A DNA stretch of 64,000 nucleotides from Calothrix anomala FACHB-343 (GCF_014696435.1 NZ_JACJQG010000011.1:62001-126000), one strand, 5' to 3'; counted from the stretch's first letter, positions 46,948 through 56,337 are shown. Notes: generated from the letters alone by a model not told the origin. Made by a program: numbers and translations.

Positions 46948-48401
46948 ATCAAATTCAAAAATTTAGGCAAGTAATCGATCCGGGTTCATTAAGGGTACGC
47001 TTAACGATTGGTATTGCTGCATTCTCAACCTTGGGATTAGGAAGTCTGGCTATTTGGACTAGTTTGAAAATGCAGCAAATTTTAATTAATAGCCATAAAT
47101 ATAATATTGAAAGAATTGCCGATCGCCTACCCCGTGATGTAAAAATTTATAGCGAAATGATGCCTCCTGAGCAAGGGTTACAAAAATCTGTCGATAGTTT
47201 AACGAATAACGACATATTTATTTGGGTTAAAGGCTCAGAAAATAAAATTATCGCTAAATCGCAAAATTGGAATCAGTTATCGGATACAGCAGCATCGGAA
47301 TTAATGTCGCTGACGGAGATGTCTGTAAAACCACAAGTCACCCAAGTGAAACAGCGCTATTTTGTTTTGTGCGGTGGTTCCTTACCAGTTAAGGGTAATG
47401 TATTGGGTAAATTATTTGTGGTACAAGATGTTACTCGCGAACAGAAGATGTATTTGGCAATGGTGCAAAGTTTAGGAATTGCTAGTAGTTTAGTTATTTT
47501 AGTAATTTCTGTGGCGATCGCATTTTATATTCAGCGTTCTCTTCAGCCACTACGCCAACTCAGCCAAATGACAGAAGTAATTTCGGCTGCGGATTTATCA
47601 GAAGCACAATTATCTATCGATCGCGCACCTAGCGAAGTTAAAGAATTAGCGCAAACTTTTAATATGTTATTATCGCGTCTCTCCCTAGCTTGGGAGCAAG
47701 AACGACAATTTGTCAGTAATGTTTCCCACGAGTTACGCACGCCATTAACAATTGTTCATGGATATTTACAAAGTGTATTAAGACGAAAAAATAATTTAAC
47801 AACTACGCAAATAGAAGCCTTAGAAACTGCTGCAACAGAAGCAGAACATACAATTCGCCTGTTACAAGACTTACTAGATTTAGCTAGAGCAGATAGCGGT
47901 TATTTACATTTTTCTTTAAATCCTTGCGTACTGAATGATTTAGTTGTAGAAGTTGTGGGGATGGCACAGAAATTTAGCGATCGCCAAATTATCATTGAAG
48001 CTACACATCAAACAATTGAGGTGAAAGCAGATTATAATCGCCTCAAACAAGTATTTTTAAATTTAATTGATAATGCTGTCAAATATTCTGAAGCTGATAC
48101 CCCAGTCATTGTAAAATTATATCAGCAAGAAGATGCGGCTGTAATTCAAGTTTGTGACGAAGGTTATGGAATACCGCTTAAACATCAATCGCGGATTTTT
48201 GAGAGATTTTATCGCGTTGATGAAACCCGTAACCGCGCTACAGGTGGTACTGGGTTAGGATTGTCGATAGTCAAAACCTTGGTAGAAAGTATGGGTGGAA
48301 ATGTGACTGTGCGATCGCGTTTAGGTGAAGGTAGTATATTCACAGTCACCTTACCCACTTCATCATCACTCGAAAATCGTTATAGTCACCAAATAAGTTA
48401 A
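46944..48401 (+). CDS. Membrane sensor histidine kinase (HAMP-HisKA-HATPase)
   Basis: 485 residues, GTG start overlapping the DUF4079 stop. TM1 lies at about 20-42, a periplasmic loop at about 43-170, TM2 at about 175-197, then HAMP, HisKA (FVSNVSHELRTPLTIVHGYL) and HATPase (NLIDNAVKYS, DEGYGIP, GGTGLGLSIVKTLV). All catalytic boxes are intact. No response regulator lies next to it; the nearest is the OmpR-type gene at 54263. The overlapping DUF4079 gene suggests the membrane protein supplies or relays the signal. Confidence 0.94.
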   Translation: MNQIQKFRQVIDPGSLRVRLTIGIAAFSTLGLGSLAIWTSLKMQQILINSHKYNIERIADRLPRDVKIYSEMMPPEQGLQKSVDSLTNNDIFIWVKGSENKIIAKSQNWNQLSDTAASELMSLTEMSVKPQVTQVKQRYFVLCGGSLPVKGNVLGKLFVVQDVTREQKMYLAMVQSLGIASSLVILVISVAIAFYIQRSLQPLRQLSQMTEVISAADLSEAQLSIDRAPSEVKELAQTFNMLLSRLSLAWEQERQFVSNVSHELRTPLTIVHGYLQSVLRRKNNLTTTQIEALETAATEAEHTIRLLQDLLDLARADSGYLHFSLNPCVLNDLVVEVVGMAQKFSDRQIIIEATHQTIEVKADYNRLKQVFLNLIDNAVKYSEADTPVIVKLYQQEDAAVIQVCDEGYGIPLKHQSRIFERFYRVDETRNRATGGTGLGLSIVKTLVESMGGNVTVRSRLGEGSIFTVTLPTSSSLENRYSHQIS

Positions 48402-48623
48402 AATATCCCGGAAATTTTATCCGAAATATTATGTGATAAATTTCCCAAAAGTTAATTTATTCCCTAGTCATAAGATTTGCTGGTGAGAAACTTATACCGA
48501 ATTTTTTTCTAATTAAATACGAGTTATATAAGTTTTACTCGTTTTACTAATATTGATATTCATCTAACCATGTTGAGCTTGAGCAGCTTTACGTAAAATA
48601 TAACTATTGGCGATAAAAAGTAA

Positions 48624-48659
48624 ACCCGCAAATCTGGTTTAAAAGCTGAGTTTGCGGGT
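48624..48659. terminator. Hairpin in the kinase-MHYT spacer
   Basis: ACCCGCAAA / TTTGCGGGT forms a perfect 9-bp stem, 223 bp after the kinase stop. There is no T-run. The rest of the 540-bp spacer is AT-rich and empty. Confidence 0.45.
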
Positions 48660-48943
48660 GAATTGCCATGAATATGTGCTTAACGATATAACTGTTATAC
48701 AATTGAGATATATTTTTATTGTAATGCTTGTTACATTAAATATTGGTCAACTAAATACAAATGTATAATGCAGCAAGCAAGGTGAAACTAAATTTTATTG
48801 TTCATATAAAATAAAAGATAACCATAATTATACTGTGAGTAATATCACGGATTATGCAATTAAACAAAAATATGGTTGCCAGTAGTCAATCAATGTTTGA
48901 TTTCTGGTTTTTGCTATAAACAGCTTATTATTTGGTAAATAAA

Positions 48944-51289
48944 ATGATATTTGGAAATTATGAAATACTCCTGGTAGTAATCTCATTTGTCATCGCTACA
49001 ATTGCCTCATATACGGCATTAGAGTTAGCAGGTAGAGTTACCCCAGATTTACCACTCAAAGTCAGATTGAGTTGGATTATAGCAGGTGCGATGGCAATGG
49101 GAACGGGTATTTGGTCAATGCATTTCATTGCGATGTTAGCCTTAAAACTACCAATTTTCGTGGAATACGATCTGCAAATTACCCTGCTTTCTTGGGGGGA
49201 TGCAATTGTTGCTTCGGGATTAGCATTATTGTTATTCAGCCGCGCCAAATTAAGTATGAAAATGCTGTTTGGCGGTAGTGTGGTGATGGGATTAGCGATC
49301 GCTTCCATGCACTACTTAGGTATGGCAGGGATGCGCATGTCTCAAGCGACGATCCATTACAATCAATGGCTGGTGGCTTTATCAGTCGTAATTGCCATAT
49401 TAGCTTCTGGTGCGGCTTTGTGGTTGGCTTTCTACTTTCGGAATTTGCAAAAGTCAAAATTTGACTGGCTGAAATTAACTAGCGCTTTAGTGATGGGAAT
49501 CGCTATTAGCGGTATGCACTACACGGGAATGTGGGCGACTAACTTTATTAAGTTAGCGGATTTTGTCTTAGATAGCAATGAGCGATCGCCTAATTCTTGG
49601 TTAGCAATTCAAATCGGGATTGCGACTTTTTTAATTCTCGTTGCAACTTTGATTATTTCCTTACTCGATCGGCGCTACACAGAACAGTTAATGTGGCAAA
49701 CTGCTTTACAAGAAAGTGCGGAACGAGAACAAGCTTTAAGTATGGCAATTCAAAGAATGCGGCAAACATTAGATATAGATACTATATTTGCGGCAACAAC
49801 TTCTGAATTGCGTCAGGTAATTGGATGCGATCGCGTTGTTGTTTATCGCTTTAATCCAGATTGGAGTGGAGAGTTTGTTGCGGAATCTGTTGCAGAGGGA
49901 TGGATTGCTTTAAATCAAGCAAAAACGCAAAATCCCGACATTCAAGAAAATGTGATTCAAGACAATCAATGTATTTTTAACAATGACAGCCTCAAATCAA
50001 ATAATGTAAATCAAGATAATTTTTTGGTTCAAGATACCTACTTACAATCTACACAGGGAGGTATTTACAGCCAAGGGGTAAATTATCGCGTTGTAGAAGA
50101 TATTTATCATGCTAATTTTAACAGTTGTTATATTGAGCTTTTAGAAAAACTGCAAGCTAAATCTTATGTAATTGTTCCAATTTATGCTCATAGCAAACTT
50201 TGGGGATTATTGGCAGTTTATCAAAATTCTGCACCTCGCCATTGGCAAGAAACAGAAATCAATATTATTGTGCAAATTAGTAGCCAGTTAGGAATTGCTT
50301 TAGAACATGTGGAATTACTAGAACAAACCAAACAACAATCTATCCTCCTCGAACAAGAAATTCAAGTTCGTTTAGATGCGGAAGCACAACTAAGTTTACA
50401 AAAACAGCAGCTAGAACAAGCTTTAAGCGAACGCAAACAGTTACAAACCCAATTAATTCAAAATGAAAAAATGGTAGCTTTAGGGCAATTAGTCGCAGGT
50501 ATTGCCCATGAAATAAATAATCCACTTAACTTTATTTCGGGAAATTTAAATTACCTCAATCAAGATATAGAAGATTTACTAACAGTAATCAAATGCTATC
50601 AACAGGAATATCCAGAGCCTAGCGATAAAATTAGGAATAATATCGAAAATGTAGATTTAGATTATCTCAACCAAGACATGCAAAAAAGTATAGATAGTAT
50701 GTCTAGAGGAATTGATAGAATCCAAAATATTGTTAGTGGGTTGCGTAATTTTTCGCGGTTAGATGAAGCAGAATTTAAGCTTGTAAACATTCATGAAGGT
50801 ATTGAAAGTACTTTAATAATTTTACAGCATCGGTTACAAGCAAAACCCGAACGTCCAGCAATTACAGTTAGCAAAAACTATGGTGTCTTACCTTTAATTA
50901 ATTGTTATCCCAGTCAACTCAATCAAGTATTTATGAATATATTAGTCAATGCCATTGATGCTTTAGAAGATAAAATGCAAAATTACCCTTTATTAGATGA
51001 TTATCAAATCTTTATCGAGACTAAGCTATTGGATAATTTTATAGAAATTCGGATTGGTGATAATGGCTTAGGCATAGATGAAAAGTATGCGAGCAAGATT
51101 TTCGATCCTTTTTTCACGACTAAACCAGTAGGTAAAGGTACAGGATTAGGTTTATCTATCAGCTACCAAATAATTACTCAACTGCATCGAGGAACATTAA
51201 CTTGTAATTCTGTAAAAGGAGAAAAATCGGAATTTATTATTAATATTCCCATTATAAATCAAAACTGCGGTAATAAAATAATCCAGTAA
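48944..51289 (+). CDS. MHYT-GAF sensor histidine kinase
   Basis: 781 residues from the ATG at 48944 (TTG at 48932 is in frame but extends before the first helix). The N-terminal MHYT domain has seven membrane helices and three signature repeats (MHFIAML, MHYLGMA, MHYTGMW), proposed to bind copper and sense a diatomic gas. A GAF of phytochrome type follows (about 285-455), with an unusual 50-60-residue polar insertion and a Cys in NSCYIELL at the canonical bilin position. A coiled coil leads to HisKA (LVAGIAHEINNPLNFISGNL) and HATPase (NILVNAIDALED, GTGLGLSISYQII). It has no adjacent regulator. Confidence 0.93.
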   Translation: MIFGNYEILLVVISFVIATIASYTALELAGRVTPDLPLKVRLSWIIAGAMAMGTGIWSMHFIAMLALKLPIFVEYDLQITLLSWGDAIVASGLALLLFSRAKLSMKMLFGGSVVMGLAIASMHYLGMAGMRMSQATIHYNQWLVALSVVIAILASGAALWLAFYFRNLQKSKFDWLKLTSALVMGIAISGMHYTGMWATNFIKLADFVLDSNERSPNSWLAIQIGIATFLILVATLIISLLDRRYTEQLMWQTALQESAEREQALSMAIQRMRQTLDIDTIFAATTSELRQVIGCDRVVVYRFNPDWSGEFVAESVAEGWIALNQAKTQNPDIQENVIQDNQCIFNNDSLKSNNVNQDNFLVQDTYLQSTQGGIYSQGVNYRVVEDIYHANFNSCYIELLEKLQAKSYVIVPIYAHSKLWGLLAVYQNSAPRHWQETEINIIVQISSQLGIALEHVELLEQTKQQSILLEQEIQVRLDAEAQLSLQKQQLEQALSERKQLQTQLIQNEKMVALGQLVAGIAHEINNPLNFISGNLNYLNQDIEDLLTVIKCYQQEYPEPSDKIRNNIENVDLDYLNQDMQKSIDSMSRGIDRIQNIVSGLRNFSRLDEAEFKLVNIHEGIESTLIILQHRLQAKPERPAITVSKNYGVLPLINCYPSQLNQVFMNILVNAIDALEDKMQNYPLLDDYQIFIETKLLDNFIEIRIGDNGLGIDEKYASKIFDPFFTTKPVGKGTGLGLSISYQIITQLHRGTLTCNSVKGEKSEFIINIPIINQNCGNKIIQ

Positions 51290-51497
51290 GTTTGTTGATA
51301 AAAAATAGCTAATATTTCCATGCTAAAGCGCAATCATAAATTTGCCTAAATAAATTTATTTTCAGTCGTTATTTAAAGAATATTCAATTAATTTTATTTT
51401 TGATCGCCATAAATTATTTAATTTATTTTAGGTTAAATTGGGTGCATATAAGTTAATAATAAAAATTTTAATATCCATGAAAATGAGCCTAACCTGC
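51290..51497. other. AT-rich spacer after the MHYT kinase
   Basis: No gene or hairpin terminator is evident; it leads into a repeat element. Confidence 0.4.
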
Positions 51498-51617
51498 GTA
51501 GGTTGGGTATAAAGTCGTGAAACCCAGCAAATCGAAAATGTTGGGTTACCCTACGGGAAGCCGCTCCGCGTCTACGTCCCTCAACCCAACCTACAATTAT
51601 TCTTAATTGAACCGTAT
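51498..51617. repeat. Intergenic repeat, copy 1 (GTAGGTTGGGTT family)
   Basis: It begins GTAGGTTGGGT and the body ends CAACCCAACCTAC. The last 61 bp of the body (51534-51594) are identical to 60944-61004. The outer TTGAACCGTAT after the body also recurs after copy 2. Contains the common sub-repeat AAGCCGCTCCGCGTCTACG. Confidence 0.8.
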
Positions 51618-51746
51618 TGGTATATGAAAATGAAAATGAGTGGATAATTGCACTCATATAGGCAATTTCCACCCGAATTTTGGTGACTTATGGTTAAGAG
51701 AACAAAACTGTGTTGAATTAGGCAAATTTTCCCCTAAGGAGATGAA

Positions 51747-51947
51747 TTAGCGGGATTCAGTTCCTTGATTTGGACTACCTGCTACATTATCTTCACCAGG
51801 TGCTTCTGGCTTGGCTGTTTCTTTAGCATCACTTTTTTCAGCATCACCTGTTTTGCGAATACTATCTTCCAAAGGGGTTTGATAGCCACCAGAAGCACTA
51901 GGGGTATTAGCTTCACTATTGGATTTTTGCTTTTGTTGTTCAGACAT
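51747..51947 (-). CDS. Small disordered hydrophilic protein
   Basis: 66 residues, rich in Glu, Lys, Ser, Asn, Ala and Pro, with no hydrophobic core (SEQQKQKSNSEANTPSASGG...). AGGAT precedes the ATG at a usable distance. It resembles short hydrophilic stress-type proteins found in many cyanobacteria, but I cannot name the family. It is likely intrinsically disordered. It is monocistronic on the minus strand. An opposite-strand frame over the same bases is hydrophobic and rejected. Confidence 0.65.
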   Translation of the reverse strand: MSEQQKQKSNSEANTPSASGGYQTPLEDSIRKTGDAEKSDAKETAKPEAPGEDNVAGSPNQGTESR

Positions 51948-52116
51948 AATGAGAATCCTGTGATTAATTATGGCTACATTTTAAGAATTACAGGAGTGTA
52001 ATTTTATCTATCTAGAATATGGTTCTGTCTGCTTCATCTCTCTATCGGAAGTAATGTTTAATTAGGTTGTTACAGTTAAATGTAACTAGCAAAAAATCCT
52101 GATATTTGCATCGATA

Positions 52117-52608
52117 ATGCTACAAAATAATTTAGCTTTACCCTCTGGATGTATTGTCCGCCAAGCAATAGCTGAAGATAATTGGCAGATTCGATTGTTG
52201 GTTTTATCGGCTAAACTAGACCCAACGCAGTTACGCTGGCAGCAATTTTGGGTGGTGGAATGCGATCGCCAATTAGTAGCTTGCGGCCAGTTACGAAATT
52301 TTGCTGATATTCAAGAACTCGGTAGTTTAGTCGTGGCTAAGGCTTGGCGCGATCGCGGTTTGGGTAGTTTTCTCACCCAGCATTTAATTAATTCAGCCAC
52401 TCAGCCGTTATATTTAGAATGTCTCGGTCAGCGCTTGGCAGAATTTTACCAGGGATTTGGTTTTGTTCAGGTGGCTTTTGAAGATTTACCGCGATCGCTT
52501 AAACCAAAATTTCGCTGGTCGGAATTGGGTAGAAAGTTGATTCGAGTTCCTGTAGTCTTCATGCATTATCAAGGAACAGAGGCGGAGAATCTCACCAAAC
52601 CCCGCTAA
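52117..52608 (+). CDS. GNAT-family N-acetyltransferase
   Basis: 163 residues. The acetyl-CoA-binding segment is visible as LGSLVVAKAWRDRGLGSFLTQHLI (Q/RxxGxG/A-like RDRGLG), with a C-terminal YQGFGFVQVAFEDLP element. The family transfers acetyl to an amine; the substrate is not predictable. The ATG at 52117 opens the fold directly with CIVRQAIAEDNWQIRLLV. It is convergent with the methyltransferase gene, with only 9 bp between the stops. Confidence 0.9.
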   Translation: MLQNNLALPSGCIVRQAIAEDNWQIRLLVLSAKLDPTQLRWQQFWVVECDRQLVACGQLRNFADIQELGSLVVAKAWRDRGLGSFLTQHLINSATQPLYLECLGQRLAEFYQGFGFVQVAFEDLPRSLKPKFRWSELGRKLIRVPVVFMHYQGTEAENLTKPR

Positions 52609-52617
52609 AATCATCAA

Positions 52618-53232
52618 TTAGCCTGGTTTAGCAAAAATCGTCAGCAACACAGGCCCTAATAAATAGTAATGACCGACACAGCTTAATCCAGCAGCAGCAC
52701 CCATTAATTCTCGTTGATTGGGACTATAAAATTTCACTTTCCCCAAAGCACCCAAATTTACATTGAGTTCTGGCTGACTTTTAACCGTAGTATCAACTAG
52801 ATAAAACCTTCCACCAGGCGATAACACCCGCGCAACTTCGCTAAAAATCTGCTTTGGCTCTAAATAATGTAAAAAACTGATAGTGTTAAACACCGCATGA
52901 AACTGACCATCAGCAAAGGGAAGAGACTCAGCTTTACCTTCAACAAAAATCAACCGGGGACGATGGCGGTTACGCTGTCTCGCTACACGCACCATTTCTG
53001 GCGATAAATCTAATCCCGTACCGCGCAAATCGGGAAATTTAGCCGCCAGACGATCCAGCAAGCGACCAGTACCGCAGCCTAAATCTAGGACATGAGGTTG
53101 GGGTGGTAAATCAACATTTTCTAGCAAGCGCTTGTGGATACTTTGGTAAAACACTGAAGGTAAAAGCCTGTCATAGCTTGGGGCCCAAAGGTCAAAAGCT
53201 TGCTTTTTGTTAGTTATGAAGTCATTGGTCAT
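52618..53232 (-). CDS. Class I SAM-dependent methyltransferase
   Basis: 204 residues. Motif I VLDLGCGTGRLLDRLA, motif II GLDLSPEMV, a motif III region FADGQFHAVFNTISFLHYLEP and VLSPGGRFYLVDTT make a complete Methyltransf_11-type fold. The C-terminus ends with a short hydrophobic segment (HYYLLGPVLLTIFAKPG). The substrate is unknown; small-molecule or quinone-type acceptors are common. The start codon and first few codons (MTNDFITN) lie inside the STRR array, so the N-terminus has been shaped by the repeat. Confidence 0.9.
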   Translation of the reverse strand: MTNDFITNKKQAFDLWAPSYDRLLPSVFYQSIHKRLLENVDLPPQPHVLDLGCGTGRLLDRLAAKFPDLRGTGLDLSPEMVRVARQRNRHRPRLIFVEGKAESLPFADGQFHAVFNTISFLHYLEPKQIFSEVARVLSPGGRFYLVDTTVKSQPELNVNLGALGKVKFYSPNQRELMGAAAGLSCVGHYYLLGPVLLTIFAKPG

Positions 53233-53308
53233 TTGTCATTTGTCATTGGTCATTTGTCATTTGTCATTGGTCATTTGTCATTGGTCATTTGTCATTTGTC
53301 ATTTGTCA
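53221..53308. repeat. Long STRR array (GTCATTT/GTCATTG)
   Basis: About twelve heptamers with T/G variation, overlapping the methyltransferase start codon. It is the longest STRR array in the window. Confidence 0.92.
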
Positions 53309-53410
53309 TACCAATTCGCGTTTTTATACGTAATTAAGATTTCGGTAGGGGCGGGGTTTCCCCGCCCTTGTGCGAGTTTCAATGTTACGTTTTAGATTGC
53401 AGTTTGGTAT
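53309..53410. repeat. Intergenic element with ATACCAATT / GTTTGGTAT ends and a GC hairpin
   Basis: It has the same type of ends as the 31.4-kb element. Inside is the stem GGGCGGGG-TTT-CCCCGCCC (53349-53367). It lies directly between two STRR arrays. Confidence 0.65.
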
Positions 53411-53450
53411 CAACAGTCAACCGTCAACCGTCAACCGTCAACCGTCAAGA
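53411..53450. repeat. STRR array, CCGTCAA type
   Basis: Five tandem AGTCAAC/CGTCAAC heptamers. The following 340 bp up to the Mo-nitro_C gene show no gene. Confidence 0.85.
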
Positions 53451-53787
53451 ATATCCTGTTTGTAATCTAGCGTAAAGCTGAAAGTCTTGCATTTAGGTAT
53501 AGACGAACGATCGCGTTCGGGTAAGCCTACTGAAAAATCGCCAATTTGGCGTGGCAATTTTATCTTCAGACGTTAGGATAAGAGCGACAACAGACAAATT
53601 ATCCGGAATACAGGTACTTAAGTGCGTAGTTGGATTTATCGCTAACAGCAAAATGCACCAACTAAATAACTAACTAAAACTGCAAAGCCCGTGCATAAGT
53701 CTCAACTAACTAAACCTATATATCTTTAGGGAATTAAATCCACTAACTAAGCAGGCTTTGCAATTATAAAATATTAGGAGAAAAATT

Positions 53788-54075
53788 ATGTCATGCTTTA
53801 CTCAAATTCTCTTACATCACGACCTTCTCTACCCAGTACGTCAATGGTTAGAAGGTATAGAAATTCATAACCGCAAACTAGCTCATTTCTTATGTAAAGC
53901 TATTCCCGCCCAATGTCCATTTGAAAGAGATATTACACTTTTCGGTCGCACCTTAATGCACATTCCACCGATGTGTAAGTTAAATCCTCTTTATGAACAA
54001 GTGGTAACTTTGCGTTTTAAAGCTCTCTGTTATCTTGCGGATGAGTGTGGTGAAGATATTGCAGTATACTGCTAA
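53788..54075 (+). CDS. Mo-dependent nitrogenase C-terminal domain protein
   Basis: 95 residues, all Mo-nitro_C domain: LYPVRQWLEGIEIHNRKLAHFLCKAIPAQCPFERD (in parts), LFGRTLMHIPPMCKLNPLYEQ and LRFKALCYLADECGED. A GGAG ribosome site lies 7 nt before the ATG. The domain is named for a nitrogenase-related segment, but the stand-alone protein is widespread in cyanobacteria, including non-fixers, and its role is unknown. The conserved Cys residues could bind a metal. No nif genes are nearby. Confidence 0.9.
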   Translation: MSCFTQILLHHDLLYPVRQWLEGIEIHNRKLAHFLCKAIPAQCPFERDITLFGRTLMHIPPMCKLNPLYEQVVTLRFKALCYLADECGEDIAVYC

Positions 54076-54262
54076 ATTGTGATGATTTGGTGATGTAGCA
54101 GTCATCGGTAACCGCAGATTTACGGTTGTTACTGAATCCGAACTATACTAAGCTGACGGAGTACTAATTAGATGTCTAACTATTTAATAGTTAGTACCTC
54201 TCTAAACTGGGCGAGTCTGTATCTGTGCTAACCGTATTCTGCTGAAATTATCAACATCATCT

Positions 54263-54937
54263 ATGACGCACATCTTACTGGTTGAAGATGAAGTCAAGCT
54301 AGCTCGATTTTTAGAATTAGAACTAAATTATCAGGGTTATCAAGTCAGTGTTGCTTACGATGGACTAACTGCCGTTACCGCAGCACAGAAGTTACATCCA
54401 GATTTAGTAATTGTAGACTGGACTTTACAAGGTTTATCCGGACACGAAACCTGTCATCGCCTGCGAAGTATTGACAAAGGACTACCAATAATTTTATTAA
54501 CTGTCAAGGATGAAACAAGCGATCGCATTGCAGGCTTAGATGCTGATGTTGACGATCGGCTAGTGAAACCTGTTTGTATCGAAGACTTAGTTACCATCAT
54601 CCGGACTCATCTGCGAAAAAGCCAAGTAAAACATGGTGCAGATATTTTAGAATTTGAAGACCTGAGTTTAAATCGTCTGACGCGCAAAGTATATCGAGGC
54701 CAGAGGTTGATTGATTTAACCGAACAGGAATTTGAGTTACTAGAATATTTACTGATACATCCGCGACAGATTATCACAAGCGATCGCATTTTAGCAGAAG
54801 TTTGGAGTCACAACTTTATCGCCGACTCTCAAATCGTGGAAATGTCTATTCGCTACCTCCGCCAAAAACTCGAAGCTAATAACGAAAAGCCTTTACTGCA
54901 AACCTTACATGGTATCGGCTACGTATTATACAATTAA
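54263..54937 (+). CDS. OmpR/PhoB-family response regulator
   Basis: 224 residues. The receiver domain has LLVEDEVKLARFLE, phosphoacceptor Asp in LVIVDWTLQGLSG, and Lys in DDRLVKPV. The C-terminal winged helix contains LTEQEFELLEYLLIHPRQIITSD and QIVEMSIRYLRQKLE, ending TLHGIGYVLY. No kinase gene is adjacent, so it is an orphan regulator. It lies about 180 bp upstream of arsM on the same strand; whether it controls the arsenic genes is untested. Confidence 0.95.
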   Translation: MTHILLVEDEVKLARFLELELNYQGYQVSVAYDGLTAVTAAQKLHPDLVIVDWTLQGLSGHETCHRLRSIDKGLPIILLTVKDETSDRIAGLDADVDDRLVKPVCIEDLVTIIRTHLRKSQVKHGADILEFEDLSLNRLTRKVYRGQRLIDLTEQEFELLEYLLIHPRQIITSDRILAEVWSHNFIADSQIVEMSIRYLRQKLEANNEKPLLQTLHGIGYVLYN

Positions 54938-55118
54938 TCCTGACTCTCGCAAATCCCCTAAACTCCCTATTCTCTGGTTGTTTGGGGGATGCTTGTTGGC
55001 GGCAAAACCGTTAAAACCAGTAGTTTAGAGGTTGCTTGGATTCTTATCTCAGATTCATATAATTGAAAGTTAATTGTATTAGGATGCGTAAAGTTAAAGT
55101 TGATTTTACGCGATCACA

Positions 55119-56087
55119 ATGACCTATTTAGAAACAGCAGCAGAATTTTATCGTGAAGTTGCACAAACACCACAAGTCGGACTTTGTTGTGTCCAAAGTA
55201 CACCTCTGCAACTACCAGGATTGAAAGTACCTTTGGCGATGCAAGAAATGAACTATGGTTGTGGTACCACTGTTCACCCAACTGAACTAGCTAATCAACC
55301 TACCGTTTTGTATGTTGGTGTGGGTGGTGGCTTAGAAGCCTTACAATTTGCTTATTTTTCCCGTCGTCCCGGTGCTGTAATTGCCGTGGAACCAGTAGAA
55401 GCCATGCGAGAAGCCGCTACACGCAATTTAGAAATTGCTGCTCAAGAAAATCCTTGGTTTGATCCCAGTTTTGTCCAAATTTACGCAGGAGACGCCTTTA
55501 ACTTACCAGTTGCTGATGCGGCTGTAGATGTCGTAGCGCAAAACTGTCTTTTCAACATCTTTGAACCAGAAGATTTAACCCGCGCTTTAAAAGAAGCATA
55601 TCGCGTTTTAAAACCAGGCGGACGTTTACAGATGAGCGATCCCATCGCTACTCGTTCCATACCAGCACATCTACAACAAGATGAACGCCTCAGAGCCATG
55701 TGCTTATCAGGCGCACTAACATATCAAGATTATACACAATTGATTGTTAATGCTGGCTTTGGTCAAGTAGAAATTCGTGCCCGTCGTCCTTACCGATTAC
55801 TAGATACTTTAACTTATAACCTAGAAGAAAATTTACTCCTAGAAAGTCTAGATTCTGTATCTTTTAAAGTTTCTATACCTGAAGATGGAGCCTGTATTTT
55901 TACAGGTAAAACCGCAATTTATGCAGGTACAGAATCTTTATTTGATGACGGAGCAGGACATTTATTGCAGCGTGGTATTCCCGCAGCCGTGTGCGATAAA
56001 ACTGCTGCTAAACTTGCAGCTTTAAAGCCAACAGAAATCATAGTTACCGATTCCACATGGCATTATGACGGTGGTGGTTGCTGCTAA
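55119..56087 (+). CDS. arsM: Arsenite methyltransferase ArsM (arsenosugar type)
   Basis: 322 residues. The SAM motif VLYVGVGGGLEALQFAY, acidic VIAVEP and the YRVLKPGGRLQMSD segment form the methyltransferase core. Cys residues in GLCCVQS, NYGCGTT, QNCLFN and RAMCLSGAL are candidates for As(III) thiolate binding. The C-terminus ends DGGGCC, the usual Cys-rich end of this subfamily. With the neighbouring radical SAM ArsS it makes dimethylarsenicals that become arsenosugars. It is the first gene of the arsM-arsS pair, separated from arsS by a MITE-like element. Confidence 0.93.
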   Translation: MTYLETAAEFYREVAQTPQVGLCCVQSTPLQLPGLKVPLAMQEMNYGCGTTVHPTELANQPTVLYVGVGGGLEALQFAYFSRRPGAVIAVEPVEAMREAATRNLEIAAQENPWFDPSFVQIYAGDAFNLPVADAAVDVVAQNCLFNIFEPEDLTRALKEAYRVLKPGGRLQMSDPIATRSIPAHLQQDERLRAMCLSGALTYQDYTQLIVNAGFGQVEIRARRPYRLLDTLTYNLEENLLLESLDSVSFKVSIPEDGACIFTGKTAIYAGTESLFDDGAGHLLQRGIPAAVCDKTAAKLAALKPTEIIVTDSTWHYDGGGCC

Positions 56088-56141
56088 TTTTTAACCACAA
56101 ATTACTATCTATATTAGTAGGGTTTTTTATGCCAACGGCTA

Positions 56142-56337
56142 ATATCAATTCTTTATGAAGCTGCATAGAATTTGATCCCCCCTAGCCCCCCTTAATAAGG
56201 GGAGAACCGGAATAAATCTATCAAAGTCCACGGCAGTTGCTTCAAGTCGGGAAACCCGCCCAACGCACTGCCTCCCCTTTTTTTAAGGGGGATTTAGGGG
56301 GATCTAAATATGTGCAACTTCACATAAAATTGATATA
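56142..56337. mobile_element. MITE-like element between arsM and arsS
   Basis: The ends ATATCAATT / AATTGATAT open inverted repeats of about 50-60 bp that run through ATGAAGCTGCAT-like and GATCCCCC blocks. The inner arms are CCCCCCTTA..AAGGGG and CCCCTTTT..AAGGGGGATT. It is 196 bp with no coding capacity, and sits inside what would otherwise be a short arsM-arsS spacer. Confidence 0.75.

Noticed and set aside
53221-53308. Direct-repeat array that could look like CRISPR
   Set aside because: The repeat unit is 7 bp with no spacers; it is an STRR array. No cas genes are in the window.
53788-54075. Evidence for a nif cluster
   Set aside because: The Mo-nitro_C domain occurs as a stand-alone protein in many cyanobacteria; no nif gene is adjacent.
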